From positions 1-20,117 of IMG/VR virus record IMGVR_UViG_3300045911_000239: 20,117 nt of DNA; one strand, given 5' to 3'. This document shows, in pieces, positions 1 to 6,175 of the stretch. This DNA comes from a virus. Below the pieces are notes generated by a model. The model was not told the DNA's origin and ran no database searches. It saw nothing but the letters and a program-made list of their open reading frames with translations. The position numbers were made by a program, and so were the translations under genes. Position 1 is the stretch's first letter. Each line of letters begins with the position of its first letter.

Positions 1-271
1 CATCTCTATGACGTTTGCCATCCTTGTACCATTCCTGCCTACCATCTGCATGAATCATAGCAGGCTTGTCTCCATCTCTGTGAAGTTTGCCATCCTTGTA
101 CCAATACTGAGTACCATCTATACTAATCACAGCAGGTTCATCGCCATTTCTGTGGATTTCACCTCTAGCATTTTTAAAAATGAAATCACCAAAATTATCG
201 TCTAACTTAGACGATAACTTGTCATAATATTTTAATTTTTCAGGATTTGTATGTAGTTTGTATAAATTCAT
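1..271 (-). CDS. WYKDGK-repeat protein, copy 1 (partial, C-terminus outside window)
   Basis: This gene is read leftward and leaves the window before its stop, so about 90 residues are visible. It opens [19 protein letters not shown], the head shared by all copies here, followed by a [18 protein letters not shown] segment. It then has one full 24-residue repeat ([18 protein letters not shown]...) and the start of a second. The ATG (271-269) overlaps the TGA of the gene upstream in an ATGA, so translation is probably coupled to that gene. WYKxGKxHRxxxxPA repeats are known from phage and giant-virus proteins and look MORN-like (short beta-hairpin units), but no biochemical function is established that I can name. 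It is the fourth member of a tandem paralog array, and more copies may lie left of the window. Confidence 0.85.
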   Translation of the reverse strand, partial: MNLYKLHTNPEKLKYYDKLSSKLDDNFGDFIFKNARGEIHRNGDEPAVISIDGTQYWYKDGKLHRDGDKPAMIHADGRQEWYKDGKRHRD

Positions 272-822
272 TTGATTCGTCTTCCATCAACCCACCATTC
301 CTGTGTATCATTTGCCAAAATTACAGCAGGCTTGCCATGATCCCTGTGTCGTTTGTCGTCCTTGTACCAATACTGACTACCATCTTCCAAAGTCGCAGCA
401 GGCTTGTCTCCATATCTGTGAAGTTGGCCATCTTTATACCAATACTGACTACCATCTGCATAAATCGCGGCAGGCTTATCTCCATCTCTGTGAAGTTGGT
501 CATTCTTGTACCAAAACTGGCTACCATCTGCACTAATTACAGCAGGCTTGTCTCCATCTCTGTGAAGTTTGCCATCTTTATACCAATACTGACTACCATC
601 TGCATGAATCGCGGCAGGCTTGTCTCCATCTCTGTGAAGTTTGCCATCTTTATACCAATACTGACTACCATCTGCCAAAATTACAGCAGGCTTGTCTCCA
701 TCATTATGAATTCTACCTCTAGCATTTTTAAAAAACAAAGCACCATCATCATCTAACTTAAACGATAACTTGTCATAATATTTTAATTTTTCAGGATTTG
801 TATATAATTTATATAAATTCAT
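268..822 (-). CDS. WYKDGK-repeat protein, copy 2 (five full repeats)
   Basis: This is a 184-residue protein. After the conserved head (residues 1-30, [19 protein letters not shown]) and a half repeat ([11 protein letters not shown]), it has five 24-residue units of the form [YF][23 protein letters not shown]. It ends in the short cap [10 protein letters not shown]. Variation between units is mostly K/Q at the GK/GQ position and at H/S/Y/L before ADGSQ. The last unit is the most diverged ([16 protein letters not shown]). It has no signal peptide, membrane segment or cysteine-rich stretch. Start and stop both lie in 4-base ATGA overlaps with sister copies. The product is probably a soluble solenoid-like binding protein (inference); its role is unknown. 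Confidence 0.88.
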   Translation of the reverse strand: MNLYKLYTNPEKLKYYDKLSFKLDDDGALFFKNARGRIHNDGDKPAVILADGSQYWYKDGKLHRDGDKPAAIHADGSQYWYKDGKLHRDGDKPAVISADGSQFWYKNDQLHRDGDKPAAIYADGSQYWYKDGQLHRYGDKPAATLEDGSQYWYKDDKRHRDHGKPAVILANDTQEWWVDGRRIK

Positions 823-1304
823 TTGATCCGTCTTCCATCAACCCACCATTGCTGAGCACCATTTGCCAAAATTACAGCAGGTTTGCTATGACCCCTGTGT
901 CGTTTACCATCCTTGTACCAAAACTGAGCACCATTTGCCAAAATTACAGCAGGCTTGTCTCCATCTCTGTGAATTTGGCCATCCTTGTACCAATACTGAC
1001 TACCATCTGGATGAATCACAGCAGGCTTGTCTCCATCTCTGTGAAGTTTACCATCCTTGTACCAATACTGGTCACCATTTGCCAAAATTATAGCAGGATT
1101 GTCCCCATCCCTGTGGAGATTGCCATCCTTGTACCACTCATGACTACCATCTACACTAATCACAGCAGGTTCATCGCCATTTCTGTGGATTTCACCTCTA
1201 GCATTTTTAAAAATGAAATTACCAGAATCATCATCTAACTTAGACGATAACTGATCATAATATTTTAGTTTTTCAGGATTTGTATGTAGTTTGTATAAAT
1301 TCAT
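819..1304 (-). CDS. WYKDGK-repeat protein, copy 3 (four full repeats)
   Basis: This 161-residue paralog has the same architecture: head [19 protein letters not shown], half repeat ([18 protein letters not shown]), four 24-residue units and the cap [10 protein letters not shown]. Its head region is closest to that of copy 1, while its last unit and cap are closest to copy 2. The ATG at 1304-1302 overlaps the TGA that would end copy 4 if its frame were intact. The AG-rich sequence before the start is the coding end of the previous copy (GGAAAACGAATCAA), a weak Shine-Dalgarno, so efficient translation probably relies on coupling. Function unknown. Confidence 0.88.
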   Translation of the reverse strand: MNLYKLHTNPEKLKYYDQLSSKLDDDSGNFIFKNARGEIHRNGDEPAVISVDGSHEWYKDGNLHRDGDNPAIILANGDQYWYKDGKLHRDGDKPAVIHPDGSQYWYKDGQIHRDGDKPAVILANGAQFWYKDGKRHRGHSKPAVILANGAQQWWVDGRRIK

Positions 1305-1568
1305 TTGATTCGTTTTCCATTAACCCAAAATTCTTCCCTACCATTTTCCCAAATCACAGAAAGTTTGTCTCCATCTCTGTGCTTTTTCGCCGCCCTTGTA
1401 CCAATACTGACTACCATCTGCATAAATCACAGCAAGCTTTTCACCGTCATTGTGGGTTTGACCTTTAGCGTTCCTAAAAATTAAAGAACCAGCACTATCT
1501 AATTTAGACGATAACCGATTATAATATTTTAATTTTTCATGATTTGTATATAGTTTATAAATGTTCAC
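1301..1568 (-). pseudogene. WYKDGK-repeat protein, copy 4, frameshifted, GTG start
   Basis: The intact frame starts at a GTG (1568-1566) where the sister copies use ATG and reads MNIYKLYTNHEKLKYYNRL, one half repeat and YWYKGGEK. It then falls out of the family frame and stops at 1338. Dropping one A from the A5 run (plus-strand T5, 1383-1387) restores HRDGDKLSVIWENGREEFWVNGKRIK-like sequence, which ends exactly at the TGA at 1301-1303 in the standard ATGA overlap with copy 3. The restored protein would have a single full repeat (about 88 residues). The exact restoration of cap and overlap shows a recent one-base insertion, a sequencing error or recoding. With no clear Shine-Dalgarno and a GTG start, decay is most likely. 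Confidence 0.75.
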
Positions 1569-1574
1569 TTACTA

Positions 1575-2306
1575 TTAATTTTTTAATTTAAACAAAATAT
1601 TTTTCAGATATCCTTCATAAAAATCATGCAATCTTGCTTGCAAAACTTTTTTTTGTTTACCATCAAGATACGATATGAAAGCTGCCTCTGGTAATTTGTA
1701 TATAATCTTTTGAAATTCTTTAAAAGATGAACCAACTTCATTTTTTATAACCATTTCTATAGCATTTTCGATAGATGTTATTTTACTATGTAAACCGGTA
1801 TTGCTTTTTTCTTTTTTCAATTCTTCAACTTGTTTATATAAGTCTCCCAGTGAATTCTTAAAAGCCAATATTAAGTTGTCATATTTTTCATTGAAAGATG
1901 CAGGATCATTTACGATTTTTTGTTTTTCGTGAGATGTCAATTCATCTTCCGAAACATCTTCAAAGGAGTGGTGGTGAATAATATATTGTTTTAATTTTTC
2001 TACTAATCTATTAAAATTTTTTTTGTTAGTTATAATGTGATGTATATTTTCTCTTTTTAGTTCTTCATCTGTTGATATTTGAATTAAATTTTCATTTGTA
2101 TCTTCGGTAGGAGAGTTAGTAATTTTAATTACTAAATTTTTGAACCTGCTATCTTTAATTAGTTGTCCTACGTTAAAACTGATATGATCATCTTCTCTTT
2201 CAACATGGCTATTATCTATCATGTCGTGGATTTTATGAGCTATAAGAATTGCTTGGTGGTCAATGGCATCTAAATTTTCTACTAGTAAAAATTGTTTGAA
2301 TCTCAT
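1575..2306 (-). CDS. Putative capsid-targeted internal protein, unknown function
   Basis: This is a 243-residue protein with no family I recognise. It starts MRFKQFLLVENLDAIDHQA. The first ten residues resemble the T4 capsid-targeting sequence of internal proteins (IPIII begins MKTYQEFIAE) and end in L-V-E, which fits the L/I-x-E motif after which the gp21 prohead protease cuts. The remainder is charged and mostly helical-looking, with lysine/glutamate-rich segments around residues 75-130 and a probable coiled coil around 150-190. It has no membrane segments. It is the first gene of the minus-strand operon, preceded by a late-promoter octamer (AATAAATA, 2333-2326) and a short AGG-type ribosome site. 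Packaging in the head is inference from the N-terminus. It could instead be an ordinary late protein with a chance match. Confidence 0.6.
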   Translation of the reverse strand: MRFKQFLLVENLDAIDHQAILIAHKIHDMIDNSHVEREDDHISFNVGQLIKDSRFKNLVIKITNSPTEDTNENLIQISTDEELKRENIHHIITNKKNFNRLVEKLKQYIIHHHSFEDVSEDELTSHEKQKIVNDPASFNEKYDNLILAFKNSLGDLYKQVEELKKEKSNTGLHSKITSIENAIEMVIKNEVGSSFKEFQKIIYKLPEAAFISYLDGKQKKVLQARLHDFYEGYLKNILFKLKN

Positions 2307-2325
2307 ACCTAAATCTCTTTTTTAT

Positions 2326-2333
2326 TATTTATT
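2326..2333 (-). promoter_or_regulatory. Late promoter octamer AATAAATA for the minus operon
   Basis: AATAAATA read on the minus strand lies 19 nt before the ATG of the putative internal protein and matches seven of eight bases of the T4 late octamer TATAAATA. With the usual T4 geometry the transcript would start about 6 nt further on, leaving a short leader with an AGG just before the ATG. It is divergent from the tail-tube promoter only about 35 bp away. Confidence 0.6.
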
Positions 2334-2368
2334 AATAGAATAAAATTTAGGTTTTTTAATCACACTAA

Positions 2369-2376
2369 TATAAATA
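2369..2376 (+). promoter_or_regulatory. Late promoter TATAAATA for the tail tube gene
   Basis: This is a perfect T4 late octamer. The expected start near 2382 gives a leader of about 19 nt containing AGGAG (2389-2393), 7 nt before the ATG. This is a strong ribosome binding site for a high-copy structural protein. Confidence 0.8.
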
Positions 2377-2400
2377 ATAGTAACCGATAGGAGAAGTATA

Positions 2401-3003
2401 ATGGCATTAATTACAGACTTTGGTGTAACACCTAGCGATGCAGGTATTTTACACCCTAAGCAAAGAAATAAGTGGAAAGTCACATTCATTGGGGTCGGCG
2501 GTGGCCGAGGCACCGGGGGCGGGGGTTTGAATGCACAAGGTCTCACCGTCCAAGCAGTTACAACCGATAGACCACAATTAGAATTCGATCAAGTACAATT
2601 GGATCGTTATAACTCAAGAGCTTGGGTGGCTGGTAAACACTCATGGCAACCACTCAATATGACATTTGAAGATGATATTGGCGGTGAAGTTACGCAGATT
2701 ATTCAAGAGCAGTTAGAAAAGCAACAAGCGTTAATAGCTCCGGGTTCAGGTAGAGTTTTGAATACTGCGCGTGCTGGTCAGGATTATAAGTTTGCAATAA
2801 GACTAGATATGCTCGATGGTGATATCGGAGTGATTGAATCTTGGGCTATTGAAGGTTGCTTCTTGGCGAATGTTAACTATGGTGATCTTGATTATAGCAC
2901 CGGGGAAGCTGTAAAGATCAGCTTGACTGTAAGATATGATCATGCAAGACAATTGAATCTTGGTGTTGCTGGAAACGCAACTGGCGGCCCCGCTGGATTT
3001 TAA
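2401..3003 (+). CDS. 19: Tail tube protein, gp19-like
   Basis: This 200-residue protein matches the long form of gp19 seen in marine T4-like phages (T4 gp19 itself is about 163 residues). Recognisable elements are the TTDRPQLEFDQVQLDRYNSR segment, the AGKHSWQPLNMTFEDDIGG strand pair, the YKFAIRLDMLDGD segment and the C-terminal WAIEGCFLANVNYGDLDYS...VKISLTVRYDHA block. These are typical of the phage tail-tube/T6SS Hcp fold. It would polymerise as hexameric rings to form the rigid inner tail tube. A glycine-rich loop (GVGGGRGTGGGG, about residues 31-42) is encoded by unusually GC-rich DNA. Start is supported by AGGAG and a perfect late promoter, and a strong terminator follows, so it can be transcribed alone at high level. 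Confidence 0.9.
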   Translation: MALITDFGVTPSDAGILHPKQRNKWKVTFIGVGGGRGTGGGGLNAQGLTVQAVTTDRPQLEFDQVQLDRYNSRAWVAGKHSWQPLNMTFEDDIGGEVTQIIQEQLEKQQALIAPGSGRVLNTARAGQDYKFAIRLDMLDGDIGVIESWAIEGCFLANVNYGDLDYSTGEAVKISLTVRYDHARQLNLGVAGNATGGPAGF

Positions 3004-3020
3004 ATTCCTGTATAAGCTGC

Positions 3021-3052
3021 AAAAAGCCCCCTTTTGGGGGCTTTTATTTTTT
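3021..3052 (+). terminator. Rho-independent terminator after the tail tube gene
   Basis: A perfect 10-bp stem (AAAAGCCCCC, 3022-3031, with GGGGGCTTTT, 3036-3045) has a TTTT loop and is followed by ATTTTTT. It begins about 18 nt after the gp19 stop. The flanking A and T tracts make it partly bidirectional, but no gene enters from the right. Confidence 0.92.
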
Positions 3053-3060
3053 GATAAATA
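3053..3060 (+). promoter_or_regulatory. Late promoter GATAAATA, 6 nt before an ATG
   Basis: The octamer begins right after the T-run of the gp19 terminator and ends 6 nt before the ATG at 3067. With T4 geometry (octamer at -13 to -6) transcription would begin at about 3066, one base before the start codon, predicting a leaderless mRNA. No Shine-Dalgarno is present. Confidence 0.6.
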
Positions 3061-3066
3061 AATTAT

Positions 3067-3609
3067 ATGAACAAACAAGTATTAAACAAATTACAAGAAT
3101 TATTTTTTAATTCTTCTGAAGAAGAATTTAATAATTATTTAAACTCTTTAAGAAATCCTAATATTTTAATACAACCAACAACTTTTTTAAAACCACAAGA
3201 ATTAACATTTTTATCACCTGAAAGATATAATCTTTATATTATAGATCAGGGTGATGGCCCAATAGGAAAAGGTCTTTCCAGTTTAGAAGTAGTGAGTTCT
3301 GAGTTAGTAGGAATTAATAGAAATAGTTTAGCTTTTTTTGATAAAACAACAAAATTGAATGTAAATCAAATTAGAAACTCAACTAATACACAATTACAAG
3401 AAATTATAATTAATGAAATCAGTATGACGGAACACTTTTTATATGGTTTAGAAAATGGAAGCCCGCAGGTTGTGGATTTTTTAAAAAATGTAAATAATAT
3501 TATGAAGGTTTTAAAGGTTGGTCGTTTTAAGAAAAGCAATTTTATAACTCCTACCTTAGACATAAGCAAGAAACTTATAAAATTTAATATAAGTAAGGCA
3601 GGTGTATAA
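3067..3609 (+). CDS. Hypothetical late (probably virion) protein
   Basis: This is a 180-residue protein without a family I recognise. It starts MNKQVLNKLQELFFNSSEEE, with two amphipathic helices likely in the first 30 residues. A mixed region follows (LSPERYNLYIIDQGDGPIGK, about 50-70), and the C-terminal third is lysine-rich (KVLKVGRFKKSN, KKLIKFNISK). It has no signal peptide or membrane segment. It lies between two tail-tube-fold genes, has its own late promoter, and overlaps the next gene by one base (TAATG). A tail or baseplate role is therefore likely by context only. The start is fixed by the promoter just upstream, although no ribosome site is visible. Confidence 0.7.
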   Translation: MNKQVLNKLQELFFNSSEEEFNNYLNSLRNPNILIQPTTFLKPQELTFLSPERYNLYIIDQGDGPIGKGLSSLEVVSSELVGINRNSLAFFDKTTKLNVNQIRNSTNTQLQEIIINEISMTEHFLYGLENGSPQVVDFLKNVNNIMKVLKVGRFKKSNFITPTLDISKKLIKFNISKAGV

Positions 3610-4262
3610 TGGCACAGTATTGGATGTTAAATAAAACTAATCTAGTTCCTAATGTTGGCGTCCCGAATGTAGCGATTCCTGACAACATGGTATCTACTGA
3701 AATTCCAAAATTGAAGTTCAATTTTACTGTTCAATTTTTTCCGAGAATTAATATATTTCCAGAGTTAGGCAATTTAGATGCAGAATATATGATGTTTCAA
3801 TTAAAATCCGCTACCAGACCATCTCCTCAAGTCAATTTAGAAGACGTAAATTTTTATAACTATAGATCAAAAATTGCAACAAGTGTAAAATATGGCAGTG
3901 TAACAATATCATTCTATGACGATCCTTTAAATAGAGCACATAATTTATTTAAAAAATATTTCGAACTGATAAGCCCAATAACATCTAGAACAAGAGAGCA
4001 AACGGATTCTCTAGATAGACAGGGATTTTCTGGAGCAGCTTCTATAGGAAGTTTACCAGATAACGCCAGAAATGGCATTTTCAGGGCCTTGGCGGTAGGG
4101 CAACAATATCAAGTTGCAGGGAAATATAAAGAAACAATATATAACTATTTGAATCCAAAAATTGAACAGGTAGATTTACAAGAATTAGATATGTCAATGT
4201 CAGAGCCATGTATAGTCAGTTTAACATTTTCATATGACGGGGTGAATATTATAGAAAGGTAA
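3609..4262 (+). CDS. Tail-tube-fold structural protein (gp19/gp54-like)
   Basis: This 217-residue protein begins MAQYWMLNKTNLVPNVGVPN. It carries features of tube-type proteins: a KSATRPSPQVNLEDVNFYNY segment, a KYGSVTISFYDDPLNRA strand pair followed by a helix (HNLFKKYFELISPI), and a C-terminal strand pair (EPCIVSLTFSYDGVNII). It is not gp19, which is already present upstream. A tube-initiator or baseplate tube role like that of T4 gp54 or gp48 is the best guess, though those proteins are longer (about 320-364 residues). The start codon overlaps the previous stop (TAATG) and head completion gp4 follows after 2 nt. Its assignment as a virion protein is fairly secure; the exact role is inference. 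Confidence 0.6.
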   Translation: MAQYWMLNKTNLVPNVGVPNVAIPDNMVSTEIPKLKFNFTVQFFPRINIFPELGNLDAEYMMFQLKSATRPSPQVNLEDVNFYNYRSKIATSVKYGSVTISFYDDPLNRAHNLFKKYFELISPITSRTREQTDSLDRQGFSGAASIGSLPDNARNGIFRALAVGQQYQVAGKYKETIYNYLNPKIEQVDLQELDMSMSEPCIVSLTFSYDGVNIIER

Positions 4263-4264
4263 TT

Positions 4265-4708
4265 ATGAAATTTAGACAAGATTTTTACAAAATTAAACAT
4301 CCCGAAAAATATATCGGCGATGTTAATAAAATTTTTTATAGATCGTCATATGAGCTTACAGCCTTTCAATTTTTGGATAATAATCCAAATGTTAAAAAGT
4401 GGGGCAGTGAAATTATCGCCATACCGTATTTAAAACCAACTGCGGACGGTTCATTTAAAAAAGCTAATTATTTTCCTGATTTATATGTTGAATATGTTGA
4501 TAGGAATAATAATTATATAAAAGAAATCTTTGAAATTAAACCAGAAAAGCAAACAAAACCCTCTAGTGCCAAGCGACAAAAAGTTAGGGTAGCTGAAAAT
4601 TTTACATATATGGTAAATCAAATGAAGTGGGATGCTGCACAAAAGTGGTGTAATGCTAGAGGTATAAAGTTTAGCATTATTGCAGAAAAGTCTTTATTTG
4701 GTAAATGA
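4265..4708 (+). CDS. 4: Head completion protein gp4 (PD-(D/E)xK nuclease-like)
   Basis: This 147-residue protein is the size of T4 gp4 (about 150) with its conserved landmarks: KHPEKYIGD, FYRSSYE (E30), NPNVKKWGSEIIAIPY, FPDLYVEY (D72) and EIFEIKPEKQ (E90, K92). E30, D72 and the E-I-K triad form the pattern of TnsA/PD-(D/E)xK-type nucleases, as noted for the gp4 family. In T4 gp4 acts late in head maturation, after DNA packaging, so that heads can join tails. AAGG 5-8 nt before the ATG supports the start, and it sits 2 nt after the tube-fold gene. In T4 gp4 is next to gp2 and gp53; neither is seen beside it here. Confidence 0.88.
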   Translation: MKFRQDFYKIKHPEKYIGDVNKIFYRSSYELTAFQFLDNNPNVKKWGSEIIAIPYLKPTADGSFKKANYFPDLYVEYVDRNNNYIKEIFEIKPEKQTKPSSAKRQKVRVAENFTYMVNQMKWDAAQKWCNARGIKFSIIAEKSLFGK

Positions 4709-4711
4709 AAA

Positions 4712-4719
4712 GATAAATA
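4712..4719 (+). promoter_or_regulatory. Late promoter GATAAATA before the coiled-coil gene
   Basis: The octamer lies right after the gp4 stop. It ends 6 nt before an ATG at 4726 that opens a six-codon reading frame. The main gene starts at 4743, after AAGGA (4731-4735). The expected transcript start is near 4725. Confidence 0.65.
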
Positions 4720-4725
4720 ATTAAT

Positions 4726-4746
4726 ATGAAAAGGATTAACAAATGA
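4726..4746 (+). other. Possible six-codon leader cistron (MKRINK)
   Basis: ATG at 4726 is followed by AAA AGG ATT AAC AAA TGA. The TGA overlaps the ATG of the large coiled-coil gene (ATGA at 4743-4746). The AAGGA ribosome site of the large gene lies inside this mini-frame. It may be chance, but its start sits at the predicted +1/+2 of the late promoter. Confidence 0.3.
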
Positions 4747-6173
4747 AACATTTGAAAGAAACTGATGGTGGATTTATTGGTGCTAGCGACATCGCAGCAA
4801 ATCTTGATAGAGTACAAGGTATGCGTAGACGTGAAATGCGCTCAAGTGTCGCCGATTGGCGCTCTTCAGTTGCGCATGACAAACAATCTAAAATCGCAAC
4901 AGAACCTGAACATGTAATACGAGCTAGAAAAAATCTAGAAATTCTGAAGCAGAAGAAACGCGAACAAGCTAGGATGAATAGTCCAAAAGAAAGATTTAAG
5001 TCGTTTATTGCTAGAACTGCAACTTCTGCAAAGGATGCAGTTAAAAAACGCTTTCAAATTTCAGAAGCATTTAACATGCAAGACGTTGTTTCTAGATTGA
5101 AAGGTTTTGAAAATAAGAGCTACGAAGACACCGTAACTTATGGTGTTGAAGATGATGATGGCAACATAATGAAAGTTACCGTGAGAGCTGAACAAGCTAA
5201 AAAGTTTGAGCAAAGAATGGCTGAAGAACTGGCAGTTATAAAAACTTTCGTTGACGGTTTAAGTTTGAATGGGGAAGATAAAAATACAAATAGAGATGCT
5301 GGTAAATCTATAGCAGAATTGCTATATAATTTAAAAAACGAATTTGATATTGTAGATGTGGAATTTCCTGAAATACCATCAGATGTAATTTATAATACTG
5401 ATAAAGCTACATATAATGCCCAAGATAGTATTGAATCTAGTGACCTTGAAACAGATGAAGAAATGTCAGATCAAGGTGTAGAAGATTTTAAAGATGAAGA
5501 TTCTGCTCTTCCGGGAGAAGAATCAGAGGAAGTCAACTCAGATGACCTCGATTCTGCTGAAAACTTTGAAGAACCTTCAACTGCACCTTCAACCGATAGT
5601 GATATAATACAATCAGTTTTAAGCATGTTAAAAGCAGAGGCAGAAGCCCGAAAGGCTGGATATGAAAAAGAGGCTGAAGAATATAGAGCTAGACAAGCAG
5701 AATACACGTATAAACTTGCAACTCATACTGCCAGCCAACAGGAAGAAATGGCTCAAATAGAAGCAGAAATGGAACGACAAAAAGAAAAAGAAAAAGAAGC
5801 TAAAAAATATGCAGATATTGCAAAGTTTAGAGTTCAGAAAATGAAATCAACCAACGAGTCTGTTGTAGATAAAATTTTTGAAGTCGAAAGTCTTGAAAGT
5901 GTCGCAAGTCTGATGAGAATGAAGCAAGCTCTAAGAAGTCAGTTTGCTGTTTCACCGACCGACACCCCACAAGATAAAGCATTTAAGATGGCATCCTTTA
6001 GGGATGCTTCGGCTGAATTAGACATGAGAATTAGACGTGCTAGACGTAGTGAGCAATTTAATTCTTTAAAGGCTAAAAAAGAACAACAAGAAGCTTTGAA
6101 GAATAAAAGACAACAAGATATGTTGGATAAGAAGCAACAACCACAGCCAGCTCAAAATCAAAAAATGGAATAA
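4743..6173 (+). CDS. Large acidic coiled-coil protein, probable virion or core component
   Basis: This 476-residue protein is in no family I can name. Residues 1-105 are strongly basic (GMRRREMRSSVADWRSSVA, ILKQKKREQARMNSPKERFK). An I-S-E|A-F motif at about 106-110 resembles an L/I-x-E prohead protease site. Residues about 220-285 are very acidic and low in complexity (DLETDEEMSDQGVEDF, GEESEEVNSDDLDSAE). Residues about 295-365 are a long charged coiled coil (EAEARKAGYEKEAEEYRARQ, MERQKEKEKEAKK). The tail is K/Q-rich. A basic head, acidic centre and coiled coil would suit a scaffold, core or internal head protein next to gp4, but this is inference. It has its own late promoter and AAGGA ribosome site (spacing 7). 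Confidence 0.7.
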   Translation: MKHLKETDGGFIGASDIAANLDRVQGMRRREMRSSVADWRSSVAHDKQSKIATEPEHVIRARKNLEILKQKKREQARMNSPKERFKSFIARTATSAKDAVKKRFQISEAFNMQDVVSRLKGFENKSYEDTVTYGVEDDDGNIMKVTVRAEQAKKFEQRMAEELAVIKTFVDGLSLNGEDKNTNRDAGKSIAELLYNLKNEFDIVDVEFPEIPSDVIYNTDKATYNAQDSIESSDLETDEEMSDQGVEDFKDEDSALPGEESEEVNSDDLDSAENFEEPSTAPSTDSDIIQSVLSMLKAEAEARKAGYEKEAEEYRARQAEYTYKLATHTASQQEEMAQIEAEMERQKEKEKEAKKYADIAKFRVQKMKSTNESVVDKIFEVESLESVASLMRMKQALRSQFAVSPTDTPQDKAFKMASFRDASAELDMRIRRARRSEQFNSLKAKKEQQEALKNKRQQDMLDKKQQPQPAQNQKME

Positions 6174-6175
6174 TA

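Larger units (their letters stand above)
1..1440 (-). repeat. 72-bp coding tandem repeats
   Basis: On the plus strand a motif such as GCAGGCTTGTCTCCATCTCT recurs at 72-bp spacing (for example around 542 and 614) through all copies of the repeat genes. 72 bp equals 24 codons, so the repeat is in frame with the minus-strand proteins. Unit counts differ between genes (one, four, five, and unknown for the partial copy), which suggests unit gain and loss by recombination or slippage. Similarity also extends outside the units: the gene heads are near copies of each other. Confidence 0.85.

Noticed and set aside
247-1238. Long plus-strand open frames (for example 247-756 and 798-1238) with repeated SISVKFAI-type sequence
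   Set aside because: They are antisense shadows of the minus-strand repeat genes. The minus frames have the shared head, cap and ATGA overlaps, and match a known repeat type.
1-1440. CRISPR array
   Set aside because: The 72-bp periodicity is in-frame coding repeat without unique spacers or palindromic repeats, and no cas genes are present.
1-2306. Diversity-generating retroelement or variable-repeat tail-fibre locus
   Set aside because: No reverse transcriptase or template/variable repeat pair is seen, and differences among units are not adenine-biased in an obvious way.
2325-2546. Minus-strand frame with proline-rich sequence
   Set aside because: Antisense of the tail tube glycine loop and of the intergenic promoters; no ribosome site.
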